Origin: Nymphaea colorata
Lineage: Eukaryota > Streptophyta > Magnoliopsida > Nymphaeales > Nymphaeaceae
Reading direction: 5' to 3'
Length of the DNA stretch: 64,000 nt
NCBI RefSeq assembly: GCF_008831285.2
Contig: NC_045142.1
Location: 3,539,001 to 3,603,000, forward strand
The position numbers were made by a program, and so were the translations under genes. Under the pieces are notes generated by a model. That model did not search any database and had not been told where the DNA came from. It saw only the letters and a program-made list of their open reading frames with translations. Below are positions 11,673 through 23,210 of this stretch, in pieces. Within the stretch, counting starts at the first letter, position 1. Each line of letters starts with the position of its first letter.

Positions 11673-13488
11673 ATATGGCGAAGAGACCAGGCTCTGACCA
11701 ACCAACTTCAGCCATGACTGCCTTCTACATTGTTCGAACCAACTTGAGCCATGATTGCCATCTACATTGTTCCAACAAACGTGTCACTGCTTAAACATTT
11801 ATAAGGTATTAATGTGTGATGCTATGCATGAATAGCTCTTACTGGAACACCATAATGTCAGTTTCAGAATTGATGTCAGTAATGGCTCTTATCAAGATTC
11901 GAATACCTTTTGGGGCCTTTTTTTTTTCTTTTTTTTATCAAAATCCCGAACATAGTATAGTTGGTTGGCTTGAGCGTCATGCTGACCACGCGTTCTCTTA
12001 TTCTTAAGGTTGCTCCTTTTTTCTACCATCAAACGGTGGTATGTGCGACACTCAGGTCTCGAAGCAGCCATGAACCCTAGAGACAGGGGAAGAGGGTAAC
12101 TTCACCTCTCACGAGCCTCCATTAATAATTGTCTCGATCCAGATCAGCTAAATGCATAATAAATCTGATTTAGATCTAAAATTCACAATAGCTCACCCTA
12201 CTCCAAGGTCAGTACATTTCTTGATTTTGGAAGAGAATTGGATCCCCATAATTTGAAATAGAGTTGGGACTACATCAAATGGTGAACTTCAATAACCACA
12301 TAAATACATGAGATATCCGCTTCAAGAAAGTTAAAATCCTAAAACAGATATGCAAACCTTCATAACCCCGCCATTAAATTCTAGGTGGGACAGAGCTTCC
12401 CAGATGAGAGAGGAAGCCCCCTACTCCACGGTCCAGAGCTGTGTCGGGGCCTATTTTAGAGACATTATACCACCAACTTGATGCCATGCTCTATGCATAA
12501 TGCCTAAGAGCATAGTGCCCATGAGAGTCAAACTGGATAAATGTCTTTTCTACGGTAGGCTAATGTAGGCAACTGCTCACACCAGCCTATATATATATAG
12601 CTCGGCTACTTGAATTAATCATACTACCAATTTCCTCGCGTGGTCAACATTCACGGTCAGATAGAATATTTGGAGAGCAAATGGAACTAGATTCAGTTTT
12701 TCTCTTGGCTTTTTTGGATCCAATCTAATCTGTATCTGATTCTCCATGTGTTCATCAGATCCAAATCTGATCCAATATTTAGCGAACCTTCATCAGTGAT
12801 CCGGAACTGCACCATGGATATGGATCTCATCCTCATTCACATAAAACAAGCCATATATGGTCCCCTCACACCACAGTGAATGCCAATCTCTGTGGAAATG
12901 TCTTCTTATACAAACTGTAGGGGACCAAAATGATAATATATAACTTTGTCTATTTATAATGTGGCCTTATCTATAAGACTATATCTGCATTGGTAGTTGT
13001 CCCCCTCAAGCTGGGCTTCTATATCCAGCCATGGAGATCCTGATCAAGAAATCTTGCACCAAACGGGATCTTATACGAGTTGGATCTTATGTCACAGGGA
13101 CACTTCCTTTTGGCTTTGCGCGAGCGAATCTCGCGTTTATACACGCTAATTCTAGTATGAAAATACAAGAAAATGGTGCACCCTGTTGTATCCCTGCTCT
13201 TTTGATCTTTATTTCAGTTCCTTGAATCAGATCCCAGAGGATTTTTGCTTTTCTAAGATCTGCCGAAGAACAGGATTCTTTAACACTAACATGAAAGATC
13301 ATCACATCCCACTCATCAAGCAACTTGGTTGCAATACATTAGAAGAAAGACAAAATATATACAACAAAAGCCACTGCAAGTACCAGAAAGTTCCTCATGT
13401 AAGGATGATCACTAAGAAAAGAAGCAGAACTTAGAAGATCCTCATTCCTCAGAGAGGAAAAGATGTTAGAGAGGGTACCAGAGCTGCA

Positions 13489-13722
13489 CTACTTGCTCTC
13501 AAGCTCACCCCTGCTGTGGTGGTGGTTGCTGGGAGGAGGGGCTGGTGAGCCCAGCTGGGGAGCAGCAGGTGGGTCAGGCTGGCTGGGTGCGGCCGGAGCC
13601 TGGGCTAGGTTCTGCGGCTGAGCCAAGGAGTTGGGTGGAGGATCCAGCAGAGAGGGGTTCTCAGGGAATGAGAAGACTGTCTGTGATGGCCTCCTTTGGT
13701 GGCGCTGAGGTCTCTCTGCCAT
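13489..13722 (-). CDS. Small Pro-rich protein with an RRPSQ-type N-terminus, single exon
   Basis: A 77-residue frame starting MAERPQRHQRRPSQTVFSFPENPS, followed by a Pro/Ala/Gln-rich stretch and a charged end RGELESK. The basic QRRPSQ.VF..PEN opening looks like a small plant-specific protein family of unknown role; this is recognition from memory, not a search. The Ser in RRPSQ would be a natural basophilic-kinase site. The frame is GC-rich while its surroundings are not. The upstream leader contains a run of GCAGCAGCAG-type triplets, and a local tandem duplication (13.93-14.16 kb) sits about 200 bases upstream of the start. There is no signal peptide or membrane segment. Confidence 0.55.
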   Translation of the reverse strand: MAERPQRHQRRPSQTVFSFPENPSLLDPPPNSLAQPQNLAQAPAAPSQPDPPAAPQLGSPAPPPSNHHHSRGELESK

Positions 13723-13929
13723 CTTCTCTCCTTATCTTCTTGAGCAGCAGCAGCAGAAGCACAAGGGCAGTGACAAAAACAAGGTGGGGAAATGTGATGG
13801 GGAGTTTTTCTTATAGGGCACAATGCACATGGGTGCTTTTGAATGGTGGGTAGCGTTTGAAATGACTAGACTGCCCATTTCTTTTCTGGTATTGACCCCC
13901 AAAAAAAAAGTTGGAAAGTTTTATAAAAT

Positions 13930-14165
13930 AATTTTGGTGATGGTGAGTTAGAATTTTGTGAAGAGAAATTTTCATTGGGAGGCTTGCTCTTTTTGTTAAA
14001 ATTCCGAATACAAGCCTATTTTATCTGGTCATTTTAAGTTTTATGCAAAAAAGTTTTGGGTGAGGGACTGCCAAAATTTTGTGAAGAGAAATTTTCATTG
14101 GAATACTAGCTCTTTTGTCATAATTCCGACTACAAGCCTCTTTAATCTGATTGTTTTTCTATCGT
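13930..14165. repeat. Two-copy tandem duplication, about 123-bp period
   Basis: The segment with AATTTTGTGAAGAGAAATTT followed by a GACTACAAGCCT-like block occurs twice, at about 13952 and 14075. The copies differ at a moderate number of positions, so the duplication is old. Confidence 0.7.
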
Positions 14166-15069
14166 TTGTAATTTTGCTGACACCGAAAGCTTTTAGTTTC
14201 TGACTTCATTTGTTAGGTTAAAAAATAGTTATATTAGTTAAAAAGTTAAAAAAAAAATGATTGCCTTTTTTTTTATCTTAACTCCTATTTCAACTAGAGC
14301 TAGAAGGCAATGATAAAGATAAACCCTTATTTGTCTACTGTCAGTAAAAGACGGATTCAATTTGGAAAATAAAAATACAACTGTGAGACCCAAAACCAAA
14401 TTTGTTCCCAAAAGGCTTCGTTTATTAAATGGACATTTTGAAATTGACAAACATTTTTTAAAGCGATTTGTTAATATTCTTCAGATTTTGTCAACAAGCA
14501 TTCAATTCACATAATCACCATTTTCATTTGATCACTAGAAAACTTTCAACCAATTGAATGACCATATAAAGGGATGCATATTTTAGAAAAATAAAAGAAC
14601 AACAAACTTATAAAACAAATCATATATTTAGATAATACTCTATGAATCCTGAAAACCACGTCTACCATCATTAAACTTGTATGTAGAATCTTATCCATAC
14701 GTTTGATTTTCATGATTTTTTAGTTTTACAATTTTAGAACCTCAAAGATAGAATTATAGTTGCTATGCGGCTGTTTGAGTTCTTTCATCTCCATAAATAT
14801 AGGGAAAAGGCTCTCCCTGTCAAGAAAAAAAGCCTCCTTAACACAAGGGACAAAATTCCAACTCCCCAAGTCAGAAAATGTGGGATTAATAGCACTACTT
14901 TCATTGACCTTTGGCGGTTTGGAAAAGTACTTGGCACATGCAAAAGATTGAGCAGAGCAATATCAAAGTCCAAACCATGTCGGCATTCAATTTCAGCCAC
15001 ATTCGCTCGATCTCCATCTCATGTTCTTTGATGGGGATGTCCATGGTTCCTGCCATCGGAATTCTTAGA

Positions 15070-15260
15070 GGGTGTTTTGGTAGCAGACACATTGTGTGAA
15101 CTTCCCATGAATTTGCTTCAAAGATTACGACAGATTCATGAAAAGATAGTTCTTTCCATGAATGGAGGGTAAATTCATGGAACAATAGTTCTTTCATGAA
15201 TCTGTCTCAATCTTTTGAGCAGTTTAGTGAGACCCTACCCTCTCTGCTACCAAACGACCC
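15070..15260. mobile_element. MITE with 18-bp inverted ends, probably hAT type
   Basis: Begins GGGTGTTTTGGTAGCAGA and ends TCTGCTACCAAACGACCC. The end's reverse complement (GGGTCGTTTGGTAGCAGA) matches the start at nearly every position. The flanks TTCTTAGA and TACTTAAA match at 6 of 8 positions, suggesting a worn 8-bp target duplication. The interior carries an inverted ATGAATC..GATTCATG arrangement. It is 191 bp long and non-coding. Confidence 0.65.
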
Positions 15261-15552
15261 TACTTAAAACCCCCAACCAAAACAAGCACAATATTTTTGG
15301 ATCTTAACCTGGTCTATGCTTTGGGTTCAAGAGCTTATATGCATTCCTGATCATCATTAGTTAGTTAAATAGTATTTCCAACAAGAGAATACTTGGCATT
15401 GCTATGATCTTAAGCCGATGCAGTGACAGAGCTATAAAGTTGTAACTTAGAAGCATTAATATAAGAATCTTAAATTTGAGGGACACCAATTTGTAATAAA
15501 TTATCATGTGTTGGAACTAATTTGTTAAAGAAAATAAATTATGTGGGTCTGT

Positions 15553-15871
15553 GTATAATTATGTACAGCGAGCGAGCTCGAGCTAGACCAGCTCGAGTTT
15601 AAGCTTGTGTCCCTTAATATATAATTTATGCTTAAAATTTTCACATTTTTATTTAAGCCATTTTAAGTTTTTAAAATTACAAAAAATGAATATTAGTGTT
15701 AAACAAGCCTAATCGAGGCGAGTTCATGCACCTCGAACTCGACTCGTTTACAGACTCAAGTTATCCGTTAAACTCGAACTCGATTCATCTAACTTACGGG
15801 TCAAGCTCAAGTTGAGCTTAACCAAGTGAGTTCGAGTCAAGCCAGGCTCTATTCGTTGAACATTCCCATTT
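15553..15871. repeat. GAGCTCGAG-rich repeat with weak inverted ends
   Basis: Starts near TGTACAGCGAGCGAGC and ends near GCTCTATTCGTTGAACA, whose reverse complement (TGTTCAACGAATAGAGC) resembles the start. The GAGCTCGAG and ACTCGAACTC words match the 31.8-kb hAT-like element. Boundaries are approximate. Confidence 0.45.
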
Positions 15872-16076
15872 GTGTGGGCAACTGCTCACACAACTCCACA
15901 CTGGCACTGCCATTGGTCATACGACTCTCAAAAGGAAATCGGCAATCCGATACAATGTGCATCTAGATCTAACAGGGGTGTGCCCTCATGTCACACAAAG
16001 TGAAGGAAGAAAAACAATGGCATAAAATACAAGAGATATCTCAATCAATGGTTGAGGCAACTCAGTATAAACTAAG

Positions 16077-16150
16077 GGTTGTCCGGTGGTGTAATGCAAA
16101 CAGCTCGGGCCCACGATAGGCAAGTGCCAGTTACGAGTTCGAGTAGCAAT
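16077..16150 (+). mobile_element. tRNA-related SINE head (candidate)
   Basis: GTCCGGTGGTGTAATGC resembles a pol III box A region, and GAGTTCGAGTAGC about 49 bases downstream resembles box B. Spacing fits a tRNA-derived SINE. The 3' part appears interrupted by the AT-rich ATGTCAA-ended repeat that follows. Confidence 0.3.
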
Positions 16151-16551
16151 AGGATGTCAATATATTCGATTTCAATCCGATATCCAACTGATTGGACAAA
16201 AAAAAAAAAAAAAAAGATCATATACGAATTAAAATATAATATCCGATTAAGAAATTGGATCATATTCGGATTTAAGAAATGACATCCAATGGAATTTGGA
16301 TTCAGATATGCTTAAATATCCAAACAGATACAGATTCAGACCAAATTTATTTTTAGAGAAATATTCTATATCTAATGCTCTGACATTTTTGAACAATGAC
16401 AAAATTTAGTTCAAATTTTGGATTCAGATTGTTTAATTGGATTTCAAATTCAAATATGACTTTTTTTATTCATATTTGAATCTGAATATATCTGAAAAGG
16501 CAGATATGATTAAGGGTATAGCAGATTTAATCCGATCTGTTGACATCATGT
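16150..16551. repeat. AT-rich repeat with ATGTCAA-type inverted ends
   Basis: Starts with ATGTCAATATATTCGATT and ends with AATCCGATCTGTTGACAT, an imperfect inverted pair. The interior is made of GGATTTGGATTCAGAT-like words also seen at 17.09-17.33, 23.2-23.5, 25.77-26.04, 37.7-38.1 and 44.19-44.33 kb. Probably a non-autonomous DNA transposon family. Confidence 0.4.
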
Positions 16552-16800
16552 GTGCTCTCCAACCCATGTAATGGGGAGGAAGCCATGAAAAAGCTGAAGT
16601 GGAAAGTGCTCCAACCCAAACACCGACACAGCACTCCCAGACTCCTAAGGCTTGCCCTCTACCACCAACAATGTTACTGAAATCGAGACTTGATTCTCTA
16701 GATTACATACTGCTTATGCTTATGAAATGGAGATTAGTTTTTCTGTTGCATGTGTGACACCACCATAGAATATACCTTTGACAATTGATAAGGTGAAACA

Positions 16801-16833
<33 letters not shown>
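16801..16833. repeat. (CT)n microsatellite
   Basis: An uninterrupted run of CT dinucleotides. Confidence 0.9.
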
Positions 16834-19222
16834 AATCTCAAGTGGGCACCAGCCATTTTGGAGGTATGTGGTTTGGGTGAGCAAGTGCCCATCCTGAGTC
16901 ATAGAGGGCTGAATATTCAAATAATATCAACACTATATGTTCGGTCTGCGACTCTGGTTTCATAAACGCAACCCTAAACCTTGGAGGCAAGAGGAAAGGG
17001 GGTGGAAGGAAGCCTCGGCTCTTCCGCTATCACCCTCTATTGTCCAAGTATTGTTTTTCATATCAGTTTGAGTTCCAAGAGCTTTTCTTGCTAGATTTGG
17101 ATTCGGGTCAGATCCAGCTTTTAAGAAATTTGACCTAGAACCATATACACAACCGGATTCGTTGTCAAAATTGAGATTTTGTTCTTTTAAATTGGATTTA
17201 GGTCCAACTAGAATAAGATCCGACATTTTTATGTGATTTAAGTTAGACTTTTATCAAAGCCTGGTAGGATATTGGACTTGGATTCTTACAAAACTGCATC
17301 CCAAATTCAAATCTGATTAGATATCAGATCAGAATTTAATGTTCATCAAATTTCTTTGGGCATTCACCATTGCATGGGGGAAGATAAAACTTAGCGTACC
17401 ATTCAATAATCATCCTCCCTCTTTTTCATTCAAGAGTTCAGACGATTGAACGTCGATGTTAAGGAAACAGGCCATAAGTAAATCGAATCTGCACCTGATC
17501 AGATTACCTCCCGCATCGGAGGAAGGCGTAAAAGCTGGATGATATTGAAAGTAGACCCTGTACCTTACGAGAACAAAGGGTTGGCTGTGAGTTTTGACTG
17601 CGGTCTGTCTCCTCAATGCCGTGCACCCACATGACACATACTCATAAAAATGGAGTGCTTGCACAGACACAAACACACTGCCACAACTTTTTGTCTTAGT
17701 GGAATTCCAGTGCCCAATTATTGCTGTTCTTCATCAAAAAGAATGAGAAAAAGACATCACCAATAGAATAATGGAGGCAAAAAAGGAAGAGAAAGAGAAA
17801 GAGATGCCGGGCATATGCTTCTCAGATTAAAGCATGCCATCTACTCCCTCTCTTCTCTCCCTCCTGTTCTATGGAAGGCTTTCTCTCCCTTCTTGGTCAG
17901 AATTGGAGACCTTTTGATGGTGGTGGTGGTGGAGACTGAGGTGGTTCTGCTCAGGTGATGGAGAAGATCACCGGTACCACTCAACCAGGGGCAACCCAGA
18001 ATCTTTGGCACTCCCGAAAACTTCATCCTTGAAGGCTTCTCTCACTGCTTGCAGGAGTCAAGGCATTTCTGAGATTTGGAAATTCTTTTGGGGTCTCCTC
18101 TTCAGTTCTGTCTTTGTTTTTTCTTCCTCCAGAAACAGTTTCTGCAGCATGTTAAGCAGTACTGTTGTAGATGATGAAAGCTTGTTATACAGAATTATTG
18201 TACCTGCTTTCTTCGTTTTCCTGTTTTATGTATGATTATAATGCTGGTTTCTGAACCATGAGATATGCAGAAGTTCTTTTAAGGTCGGGAATTATGTGGT
18301 AGATGCCTATAGTATGTTGGATTGAAAAATCATTTGATGGTATTTATTTATAGTTGAGCAGGATAGATCCAACCCTGGCATAAGCTCGATGTTTTTCATC
18401 TTTCGGTGTTTTATGGTGTCATCTCTCATCGTGCTTCAACTTGCATGTCTGTAATGCCCCTTTTACAACACAGCAAGTTTATGTCGTAGAATTTAAAATC
18501 ATGCTTGGGAAACTCGGGAACTGGACTAGAATCGGCAACCAACCGGGCAACATGCAACAAAGTTGCCTTCTCTTTCTTTCTTCATAATTTTTTCCCAATT
18601 CATCTAATTAACTACTCAATATTTAAAGACTTGGTGAAATCATTAAAATGCACCCAAAAAAAAGTAAGTTGGGAGGTCACCGATGGGTCGACCGACTACC
18701 TTCCAAGCATCAAAGAGAGAGAGAGATCAAAGATGAGGCTGGTTTGGACCTTTAGGTTTGAGGTTCCAACCCCCCAAGGGACATTGCAGGGTACTTATAT
18801 ATAAACTCCATGAGAGAGAGAGAGAGAGAGAGAGAACTGACATATATTGCAAGAATTATAAGTACTTGAGCACCCGGGTATCGACCCACTTGCATATTAT
18901 TGTGTTGTATACAAAGAGTTGTTGAACTAAGTTTCGGTAATGTAATATCTTTGATACATCTAGAGAGAGGATAATACATTTACTCTTCAATCATCCTGGA
19001 AGCCAGACTTATGCCGTCTAGTCCCATGAGTATGATGTTCAAAGGCCAAAAGGGTGGGACATAGGATGAGAGTCTCACAATTTCTTTTAGCAGTATTGAA
19101 TCTGTTTTGTCATGTATTTATCTGCTTCAAATCCAATCCACTTGCATTCTTAATTCCTTTGATCAATTCAAAAGAAAAAGACTAGCAAGATCATCCTCTA
19201 GCCGCAAACTTAAGGTGTTGTA

Positions 19223-19385
19223 CACTGGCAGAGCCAGAAATTTTTTATGGTGGGGTACTCATTCAATACATATAATTTCTTTAAAGCATTACATATATAG
19301 CAATCAAATAAATCAAAACATTAATATATATATCTAATTTTGTGAGGCAACTGCCCACACCAGCCACCATGTTGCTACGCCACTG
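19223..19385 (+). mobile_element. Short Tip100-like MITE, best-preserved copy
   Basis: Starts CACTGGCAGAGCCAG and ends GTTGCTACGCCACTG; the end's reverse complement is CAGTGGCGTAGCAAC. The subterminal GGCAACTGCCCACACCAGCC word recurs near 10.63, 11.52, 12.57, 15.87 and 61.91 kb. It is 163 bp and non-coding. Confidence 0.55.
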
Positions 19386-19923
19386 TATTGAACCTAGATG
19401 ATCTGCTAGTTGGTGAAGAACAAGAAGCCAAGGCTCGTGTTTCCCCTTTGTCTTCAGGGCATATGCTGCATGAGTTTGTCGTAAGGGATAGATGTTAATC
19501 GGAGACTAACTAAGAGCGGGCCTTCTACCAGCAATGGTCCGACCAGCTATGCTAAGCTCCTTACTGCAACAACCCTCTAATCTAAATGGACTCAAATTAA
19601 ATCATAAGAGAATTGACATTTATTCGCTTCCAATTGTGCTGTTTCATGATGTTTGAACACCAAGTGATTAGGGTAATACGTTTATAAGAGATTGTTGAAC
19701 ACATTTAGGAAGGGGATTTAACAATAAAAAATGTGGGTTGGGTAGGTGGGGCTGTTACTGGTGCTGGTGGACCTCATGGCCTTTGAATTCTCCACTTTCT
19801 TTTGTTAATTACCAGCTGAGGGTTGAACCCTCATCATCTCCAATCTTTCTCTCTCTCTCTGCATGGTTTTATCATTTCCCACTTCATTAGTGCGTGCAAA
19901 CATGCAAAGTAATTCAGTCAAAC

Positions 19924-19925
<2 letters not shown>

Positions 19926-20009
<84 letters not shown>
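19926..20009. repeat. (TA)n(GA)n compound microsatellite
   Basis: About 59 bases of TA repeats followed directly by about 25 bases of GA repeats. Confidence 0.95.
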
Positions 20010-20620
20010 TTACATGGTCATTTTAACTAAGAGACAAAAACCAGACCTGTTAAAATTAATAATTAAATTATTTTTTGGCAATCTAACTTTATAGTTATGA
20101 TTTTAAGAAAAATTTGTTGAAAAACATGATTAAGTTAATATATTTTAAAGATTAATAATGTTTTTTCAATAATAGAAAAAATGAACAGCTCTTATTACAT
20201 CAAAATTTGATATTAGAAAGATCAATTCTTGTATGAAAACTAACTTGAACTAAAGCAAAGGCAGAATTAAAAATTATTTTCTATGGAACACTAAATATAT
20301 AGTTTAACAAAATTTCAATTGATCATTGGGACAATGACTCGAACCTCATGAGGCTACTCCATATAATTAGACCTAAGTTCACCCAAGTTTCACCACTAAA
20401 TTAACTTTTAAAAAAGTAGAATCCATAGGGAGAATAGCCCATGGAAACTTTACCTCCTCTACCCTTGAACTAAAGCATGTTTTATATTAAATTAGTGTTA
20501 GTAACACATTAAGAGGTTCACATTTTATTTAATATATTTTAAACATAAATTTTAGAGGCAGAACTTTTATCCTTGCCCAAGTGGTCCAGTATATATAATA
20601 TACATATATTGATAGATATC

Positions 20621-20664
20621 ATATCACTTGGGTAATATATTTTATATATATTACCCAAGTGGTA
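20621..20664. repeat. Near-perfect short inverted repeat (hairpin)
   Basis: ATATCACTTGGGTAATATA is followed four bases later by TATATATTACCCAAGTGGTAT, its near-exact inverse. A third, partial copy (CCCAAGTGGTCCAGTATAT) lies about 45 bases upstream. It is followed by an AT microsatellite. Confidence 0.7.
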
Positions 20665-20675
20665 TTCCAGATGGG

Positions 20676-20714
<39 letters not shown>

Positions 20715-21009
20715 AACTGACTGGTATGTATTGATATAAGCTGTCATTGTTGAATCTATATGTTTATTTATGTTGTAGAAAGCGTTCATGAGGATATGCT
20801 TTTAAAAAGTGGTACAGATATGAGTTCTACAGTTTTGCAAAAACAAATGGGCCCATTCTCCTTTAGAAAGTAAATTGTCCATACACAGACCAATGGCCCA
20901 TTAAAAGAATTACTCAGGTTTCACATCCCTTTCCTATAGAAATTTAAATTACCCTCTACTCCGTAATATGCTAGATTATATCGGCTGATCGGCTTTCAGT
21001 CTGCCATAA

Positions 21010-21840
21010 ATATTTTGACGGTCAAACTATTAGTGGGTTGGGAGGCCCGCCTGGGCGAGTTCTGCAAAGTAAGCAGCGTCAACGCCGGGCCAGCCTATAA
21101 CCCCTTCATAAATTCTTGCGCCATAGCTTCCTCAGCGGCGCTGTGACCGGCTCTCACCGTTCACTTTGTTTTCCTTACTCATTAGTTTAAGGCAGGTATA
21201 GACGATGACCAGAGGCGTCTATTTATAGACGGAAGTGGGACGCCACTCCTCCTTCAAGTTCGATACAGGACTAAACGACCACTCTCTCTCTCTCTCCCTC
21301 TTCCTAGTTCCTCTCCCTCTCCCGTCCTCTCTCGGGAGATCTTTCTTGGTTCTGCTCTCCCGCTCTCGTTTCCGGCAGCCTCTGCTGTCGCGTTTATCTT
21401 TGGGCAGATTCCCCCTTTTCCCGGCATCTTTGCGCCGGTGGGTGCGTTCCCGTTTTTTAATCGGTCGCCGTCTCTTCCGCTTTCCTCTGTGCTGCCGCCC
21501 GTCGGCAGTAGCTGCTGCCTTCGCCTCCCTCCTCCCATCGTCTCGCAGCTTGCTCGGCTTTATTTTGGCTCGTCCCATTGATGGGTTCATTTTTGGCTCT
21601 GCTCGCCGGCCCGGCGCCGCCGCCGCTGGCCCGATCTCGCTTTTGGCTCGTCTCGTTGATGCTTTCATGTTTTGCCCCTGTCTCGCTATCTCGCTGCCGC
21701 TGGCCCGGTTCATTCTTGTCTCGTCTCGTTGCTGGCCCCTTCCCTGCTGAATGCTGATAGCCCTATTGAATAGGGGAACTTGATTTTGTATTCTCAAGTG
21801 GAATACAAGCCATAAGAGTATTTGACATATTCAAAAGGCA
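21010..21840 (+). mobile_element. Possible old LTR-like fragment (retroelement fossil)
   Basis: A GC-rich island in AT-rich surroundings with a TATA-like word (CTATTTATAG near 21218), then a long CT-rich leader and GC-rich body, closing near TTGTATTCTCAAGTGGAATA. This promoter-plus-CT-leader layout is common in plant LTRs, and a copia fragment lies about 0.8 kb downstream. No matching partner LTR was found in the window, so this is a tentative family call. Long open frames occur on both strands here but are low-complexity Arg/Ser or Pro runs and do not look like proteins. Confidence 0.25.
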
Positions 21841-22434
21841 CTAATTAAACATGAATCTCTAGAGCTGCGTCAGGTCTCAGTGATTTTATTATCCAGCACC
21901 TTTTAACTTGAGTGTTCAGCACGCATGTCGCCTTTTGCAATCCAAAAGGCACAACCTCATTGCGCTCATACAAACCATATGTGTGGTTCTCTTTCACCGA
22001 TGACTAATATCAAAAAATACTTACTAGTTCTTTGGCATTAAGAACAACATGTGGATGTCTCGTCAATCTACTTCAAAATTGGAGTAGATTTATGAAACAT
22101 TCACTTATTGTTCCAAATGCCGAACAGTCTCTTGGGGTCCAAAACCACCAAATTAGCAAATGGACCTACTACTCCTGTGGCCCACATTGAAGAAATCATG
22201 TTATCTCCTTATCTTGTTCTCCGCAATCTTTTATTTCTTTGTTCCTTCATCCAATTTGAACCTCATCTCCATTCATAAACTATGTCAAACATATATTTTG
22301 ACGTGGTTTTCACTCTTATATCTTGTTCTATACTGAACCTGAACCCCGGCCGAGATGATTGAATCTGGTAAAGCTTGCTCCAGATTCAATATTCTTCAAA
22401 ATAATGAGTCCTTAGTTGTTGTTGTTCCTTTTCA

Positions 22435-22620
22435 AACAGGGAAAATTTTTCATGAAAAAGGTCGAATTAAAGTTTTTAAATGTTAACTAGAACTGAAATA
22501 TCATTTTTCAAAATTAAACAAGTAAAATTTTATATAATTTACATGTAAATTTTTTTTAAAAAAAATGAGGTAGGACCAGAGTCCAAGCGGGCCCTACCTT
22601 GACTCTACCCTTGTTTTCAA
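22435..22620 (+). repeat. Tip100-like short element, partial
   Basis: Shares the GTCGAATTAAAGTTTTTAAAT...TTTACATGTAAATTTTT signature with 26945-27095 and 6714-6899, in the same order and spacing. Ends are not well kept. Confidence 0.45.
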
Positions 22621-22639
22621 ATAATAATGTGGATCTTTG

Positions 22640-23200
22640 GAGTATGTCGTTTGGACATGTGTCAGTTTTTATTTAAACACTTTGTTTGGTAGTCACATTA
22701 AATTTAATGGGTTGCCTTTTCCCATTAACACAAGTAGTTCAAATGCTATATTTGATATTGTTCATTTTGATGTGTGGGATGGAATATCCTTTGGTGTATT
22801 TCATTTGAACACATTGTTTTTTGAGCATTGTTGATGATTTTAGCAAAGCTACTAGAATATATTTGATGCAACATAAATCCAATCTTAAAGCAGTTTTTAA
22901 AGATGGTGGATGTGCATTTCTGAAAACGATTCAAATTTATTCGATCTTATAATGAAGCTGCCTTTTTTTTTTCAAATGATTTTCAAAATCCAATCTTAAA
23001 AGCAGTTTTTAAAGATGGTGGATGTGCATTTCTGAAAACGATTCAAATTTATTCGATCTTATAATGAAGCTGGCTTTTTTTTTTCAAATGATTTTCAAAC
23101 TCACCTAAAAGATGATTGTATTTTGGACCAACATTCTTGTGTGGGACATCCCAACAAAAAGATGATTGTATATTGGACCAACATTCTAAGCAAATCAACC
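22640..23200 (+). mobile_element. Ty1/copia retrotransposon fossil, integrase-region fragment
   Basis: Short stretches recall the copia integrase region, for example LPFPINTSSSNAIFDIVHFD, followed by words recalling the VDDFS and SCVGTP blocks of that region. The copy is clearly broken, with several breaks, is only a small part of an element, and contains local direct duplications. No reverse transcriptase or gag part was recognised nearby. It appears old. Confidence 0.5.
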
Positions 23201-23210
23201 ATCTAACAAA

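Larger units (their letters stand above)
9110..13488. other. Intergenic, repeat-bearing
   Basis: No gene recognised. It contains a GGGCC-rich repeat (about 10145-10290), a reversed copy of the Tip100-like short element (11525-11672), and isolated fragments with the GGGCAACTGCCCACACC signature near 10630 and 12570. A stretch near 12990-13040 (CCCCCTCAAGCTGGG) resembles sequence often seen near retroelement ends, but is too short to call. Confidence 0.45.

Noticed and set aside
12985-13045. CCCCCTCAAGCTGGG stretch resembling sequence near plant retroelement ends
   Set aside because: Too short and isolated to support an element.
17841-18026. 61-codon minus-strand frame with an even composition
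   Set aside because: Checked against CLE and DVL/RTFL small-peptide signatures; none present, and the Thr run comes from a CCA/GGT triplet stretch.
21219-21797. 192- and 171-codon frames on both strands of the GC-rich island
   Set aside because: Low-complexity Arg/Lys or Leu/Ser/Arg runs caused by CT-rich and GC-rich sequence; no conserved motif.
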